This document shows positions 6,878 to 8,606 of a DNA stretch of 8,606 bases, in pieces. The notes beneath the pieces are model-generated. The model had not been told where the DNA came from, did not search any database, and saw only the letters and a program-made list of their open reading frames with translations. Made by a program: the position numbers and the translations under genes. This DNA comes from Candidatus Poribacteria bacterium (GTDB lineage: Bacteria > Poribacteria > DTPJ01): positions 1 to 8,606 of the forward strand of contig DTPJ01000211.1 in NCBI GenBank assembly GCA_011334435.1, in the 5' to 3' direction. Each line of letters begins with the position of its first letter. Position 1 is the first letter of the stretch.

Positions 6878-6943
6878 GCCTTGATTTTGAATTGCATTCT
6901 TCCGATCTTTGCCTAAAATTTGAATTACACTCCCCCGGGAAAT
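6878..6943. repeat. imperfect 33-bp tandem duplication
   Basis: Bases 6878-6910 and 6911-6943 align without gaps. Both start GCCT, share TTTGAATT at the same offset (6886-6893 and 6919-6926), and then share C-A-N-TC-N-N-CCG. About 20 of 33 positions match, with the tail diverged. The second copy ends in a C/G-rich palindrome TCCCCCGGGA (6931-6940), out of character with the surrounding AT-rich DNA. Confidence 0.5.
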
Positions 6944-7115
6944 CTCTGTTGATTTTTTAGATGGATTAGATTTACAATATTCCGTGATAGAAGTAATTTT
7001 TTATTAAACTTTATGTTGATTTCTTAGTCTAATAAACTATGTAAGTTTTGGAAAAGACAACAAAAAAATTATTTAACAAGTATTTATAAATATTTAATTC
7101 AAACCCTGATAAATA

Positions 7116-8264
7116 ATGGTTTCTGATAGTGTTACAATAACAAAAAGAAAAAATATCATGGAATATGATGATATTAAAAATATCTTATTAGTTAGAGCTG
7201 ATGGTATCGGAGACGCTCTAAATTCTACTCCTGCAATATCTGCATTAAGAAAAACCTACCCTAACGCCAAAATATCAATCATTGTAAAGCAATATGGTGC
7301 AGATATACTATCACAAAATCCAGATATAGATGAGATAATAGTTTATAAACCTAATGAACAACATAAAAGATTGTTAAGTAAATTACGTTTTCTTATGGAA
7401 TTAAGATCAAAGAAATATGATACCGCAATTGCACTGCAAAATTCATCTTTTTGCAATTTTATAACCTTTATATCTGGCGCAAAAATTAGGGTTGGTCGCA
7501 GGTCAGAACCAAAGGGATTTTGCAATACACTTACACATTGGATTGACCACTCTGATCCAAAAGGGACGAAGCATGAGATAGATAGGAATTTTGATCTTTT
7601 AAGGCTTATTGATGTGCAAGATGGATCACGGAACTTGGTTTTAAAATTATCTGACGATGAAAGGGCATTTGCTGAAGAGTTTTTATCAAAAATCCCCATT
7701 AATCTCTCTTTTCCAAAGAACAAAGAAGAAAAACTTACTCCACAAAAAATAGCAGATAAAAATAATACAAAAATGACTTATCCACTTTTTCGGCTTGTAG
7801 GAATACATCCCGGAGGAAGTTCTGTTGATAAGATATGGCTTCCTGAAAATTTCGCTTGGATCGCAGATAATCTAATTGATAAGTTTGGAGCAAAAGTTAT
7901 ACTTTTTTATGGACATAACGAAGATGATTTGGTAAAAACAATATTAAGCAAAATGAAAAATATGCCGATATTAGCTTCTAAGATAAACTTACGGCAACTT
8001 TGTGCATTAATAGAAAGATGTTCACTTTTTATCTGCAATGATTCAGGACCTATGCATATTGCGTCTGCATTCAAGATTCCAACAGTTGCCATATTTGGCT
8101 CAACTGATTATATCAGATGGCGACCTCAGCATGAAAAAGCCATAGTCGTCAGAAAAGATATGGATTGTTTCCCATGTAGCGCTCATAAATGCAAAAAAAA
8201 TTATGAGTGCACTAAAACACTTCCTATACATCAAGTATGGGATGCTATTATTGGGTTGATATAG
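7116..8264 (+). CDS. glycosyltransferase family 9 protein (heptosyltransferase-like)
   Basis: A GT-B fold glycosyltransferase of family GT9, which includes the ADP-heptose:LPS heptosyltransferases WaaC/WaaF. Motifs: ILLVRADGIGDAL (23-35) at the N-terminus; GIHPGGSSVDKIWL (229-242) opening the C-terminal nucleotide-sugar domain; CNDSGPMHIASA (307-318), the family donor-site motif; and FGSTD (327-331). A cysteine cluster near the end (C351, C354, C359, C365) matches the CxPC...C...C tail seen in many family members. A Lys/Asn-rich stretch (about 195-222) appears to be a variable linker between the two Rossmann domains. At 382 residues it is a little longer than usual (~350). Neither the ATG at 7116 nor the in-frame ATG at 7158 has a Shine-Dalgarno sequence; family N-termini favour 7158 (MEYDDIKNILLVR). 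It probably adds sugar to a lipopolysaccharide core or other surface glycan at the inner-membrane face. The exact substrate is not visible, and no other glycan genes are nearby. Confidence 0.9.
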   Translation: MVSDSVTITKRKNIMEYDDIKNILLVRADGIGDALNSTPAISALRKTYPNAKISIIVKQYGADILSQNPDIDEIIVYKPNEQHKRLLSKLRFLMELRSKKYDTAIALQNSSFCNFITFISGAKIRVGRRSEPKGFCNTLTHWIDHSDPKGTKHEIDRNFDLLRLIDVQDGSRNLVLKLSDDERAFAEEFLSKIPINLSFPKNKEEKLTPQKIADKNNTKMTYPLFRLVGIHPGGSSVDKIWLPENFAWIADNLIDKFGAKVILFYGHNEDDLVKTILSKMKNMPILASKINLRQLCALIERCSLFICNDSGPMHIASAFKIPTVAIFGSTDYIRWRPQHEKAIVVRKDMDCFPCSAHKCKKNYECTKTLPIHQVWDAIIGLI

Positions 8265-8290
8265 ATTTTATGCTATGTCAATTTTTAGTA

Positions 8291-8340
8291 GATTGTTACG
8301 GTAATGAAAATTCAATTTTTATTGAAGGTTACCTACAATC
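8291..8340 (+). promoter_or_regulatory. nested inverted repeat between GT9 gene and truncated gene
   Basis: Three stacked complementary segments: GATTGT (8291-8296) with ACAATC (8335-8340); GGTAA (8300-8304) with TTACC (8329-8333); TTCAAT (8311-8316) with ATTGAA (8321-8326) around a TTTT loop. Together they form a 50-base imperfect hairpin ending 7 bases before the ribosome-binding site of the next gene. No T-run follows on the + strand, so a 5' UTR structure or operator is at least as likely as a terminator. Confidence 0.5.
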
Positions 8341-8361
8341 ATTTAACAAAGGAGTGAAATG

Positions 8362-8606
8362 ATGGCTTCAGTAACATTGGAAGAACCTTTGCAATCTGAA
8401 ATTGGTCCAAAAAAGGAGCTTCCCAAGGTTATTCAAGAAGAGTTTACAAAAATATCAGAACCAGAAGAAGAAATTCGTGTTGCTGTCCCCAGTGATATGA
8501 ATATGGAAGGGGTGTTTGAGGACTGGTGGCTATTAGCAACAGAAAAACGTATCCTTGTTTTCAACAGTGATCATAAAGAAAAGGCTGAGCTTGTTAAAGA
8601 AATACC
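8362..8606 (+). CDS. unidentified protein, N-terminal part only (runs off window)
   Basis: An open frame from ATG 8362 (or the adjacent in-frame ATG 8359) to the window edge, giving about 81 codons with no stop. A strong Shine-Dalgarno sequence AAAGGAG (8348-8354) favours 8362. The visible protein begins with a charged, Glu-rich and probably flexible stretch (about 1-45), followed by a hydrophobic/aromatic piece GVFEDWWLLATEKRILVF that looks like two beta strands. No signal peptide or membrane segment is visible. This strand pair with a 'W-L-x-T-x-x-R-x-L-V-F' pattern recalls PH-like N-terminal domains, sometimes found ahead of ABC exporter domains, but that is from memory of general patterns and is not demonstrated here. 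The rest of the gene is needed to name it. Confidence 0.75.
   Translation, partial: MASVTLEEPLQSEIGPKKELPKVIQEEFTKISEPEEEIRVAVPSDMNMEGVFEDWWLLATEKRILVFNSDHKEKAELVKEI

Larger units (their letters stand above)
6753..7115. other. gene-free intergenic region, repetitive
   Basis: 363 bases with no supportable gene on either strand and no tRNA-like or other recognisable RNA gene. The first half holds short repeats and inverted repeats (described separately). The second half (about 6960-7115) is very AT-rich with no clear promoter; I found no convincing -35/-10 pair. The region presumably contains the promoter of the glycosyltransferase gene. Confidence 0.7.

Noticed and set aside
6898..6908. TCTTCCGATCT, identical to the end of a common sequencing adapter
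   Set aside because: Only 11 bases match; the preceding base is T rather than the C expected in the adapter, and the segment sits within the 33-bp duplication. Most likely coincidence, though an assembly check is easy.
6878..6943. Possible mini CRISPR array because of the 33-base period
   Set aside because: The two units are adjacent with no spacer, diverge strongly in their second half, and no cas genes are present.
7081..7092. Perfect palindrome TATTTATAAATA before the GT9 gene
   Set aside because: Composed only of A and T in very AT-rich DNA, so it is expected by chance; no partner promoter element is visible.
7343..7723. Minus-strand open frames inside the GT9 gene (also 7907-8092)
   Set aside because: Antisense to a recognisable glycosyltransferase, with no motif or start signals of their own.

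Overview
The window is AT-rich bacterial chromosome with every supported gene on the + strand. It holds four complete well-recognised genes, one complete small conserved gene, and the start of a sixth gene cut off by the window edge. The organism is a bacterium and probably Gram-negative, because a family 9 (heptosyltransferase-type) glycosyltransferase is present. The mixed content, weak ribosome-binding sites at some genes and long structured or repetitive intergenic DNA fit an uncultured lineage, but nothing here fixes the phylum.

Layout: 1-267 is the clpB leader, with a candidate promoter, several copies of a GCATAATG-like word and small hairpins reaching the ribosome-binding site. clpB (268-2853), a Hsp100 disaggregase, is followed after 58 bases by lon (2912-5386), an ATP-dependent Lon protease; this pair forms a protein quality-control unit. 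A 13-bp perfect stem plus a T-run (5391-5445) is a convincing intrinsic terminator for it. A DUF123/GIY-YIG-like protein gene (5461-5859) starts 15 bases after the terminator and overlaps by 19 bases the gene of a dihydrodipicolinate synthase/N-acetylneuraminate lyase family enzyme (5841-6752). Active-site motifs of that enzyme differ from classical DapA.

The stretch 6753-7115 has no gene I can support. It carries an 11-bp bulged hairpin right after the dapA-like stop, a 14-bp tandem repeat containing TGATCA, a 9-bp tandem repeat, and an imperfect 33-bp tandem duplication. It is followed by a GT9 glycosyltransferase (7116-8264), then a 50-base nested inverted repeat (8291-8340), then the strong ribosome-binding site and first ~81 codons of an unidentified protein (8362 to the window end).

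Functionally, clpB and lon act together on aggregated and misfolded proteins. The DUF123 and dapA-like genes look translationally coupled but have no obvious shared pathway. The GT9 enzyme probably works on a cell-surface glycan. I see no mobile element, CRISPR array, RNA gene or clear undescribed defence-like system. The items most worth a second look are the intergenic repeats and structures, the possible shared clpB/lon control motif, the atypical DapA-family active site and the unidentified truncated gene.
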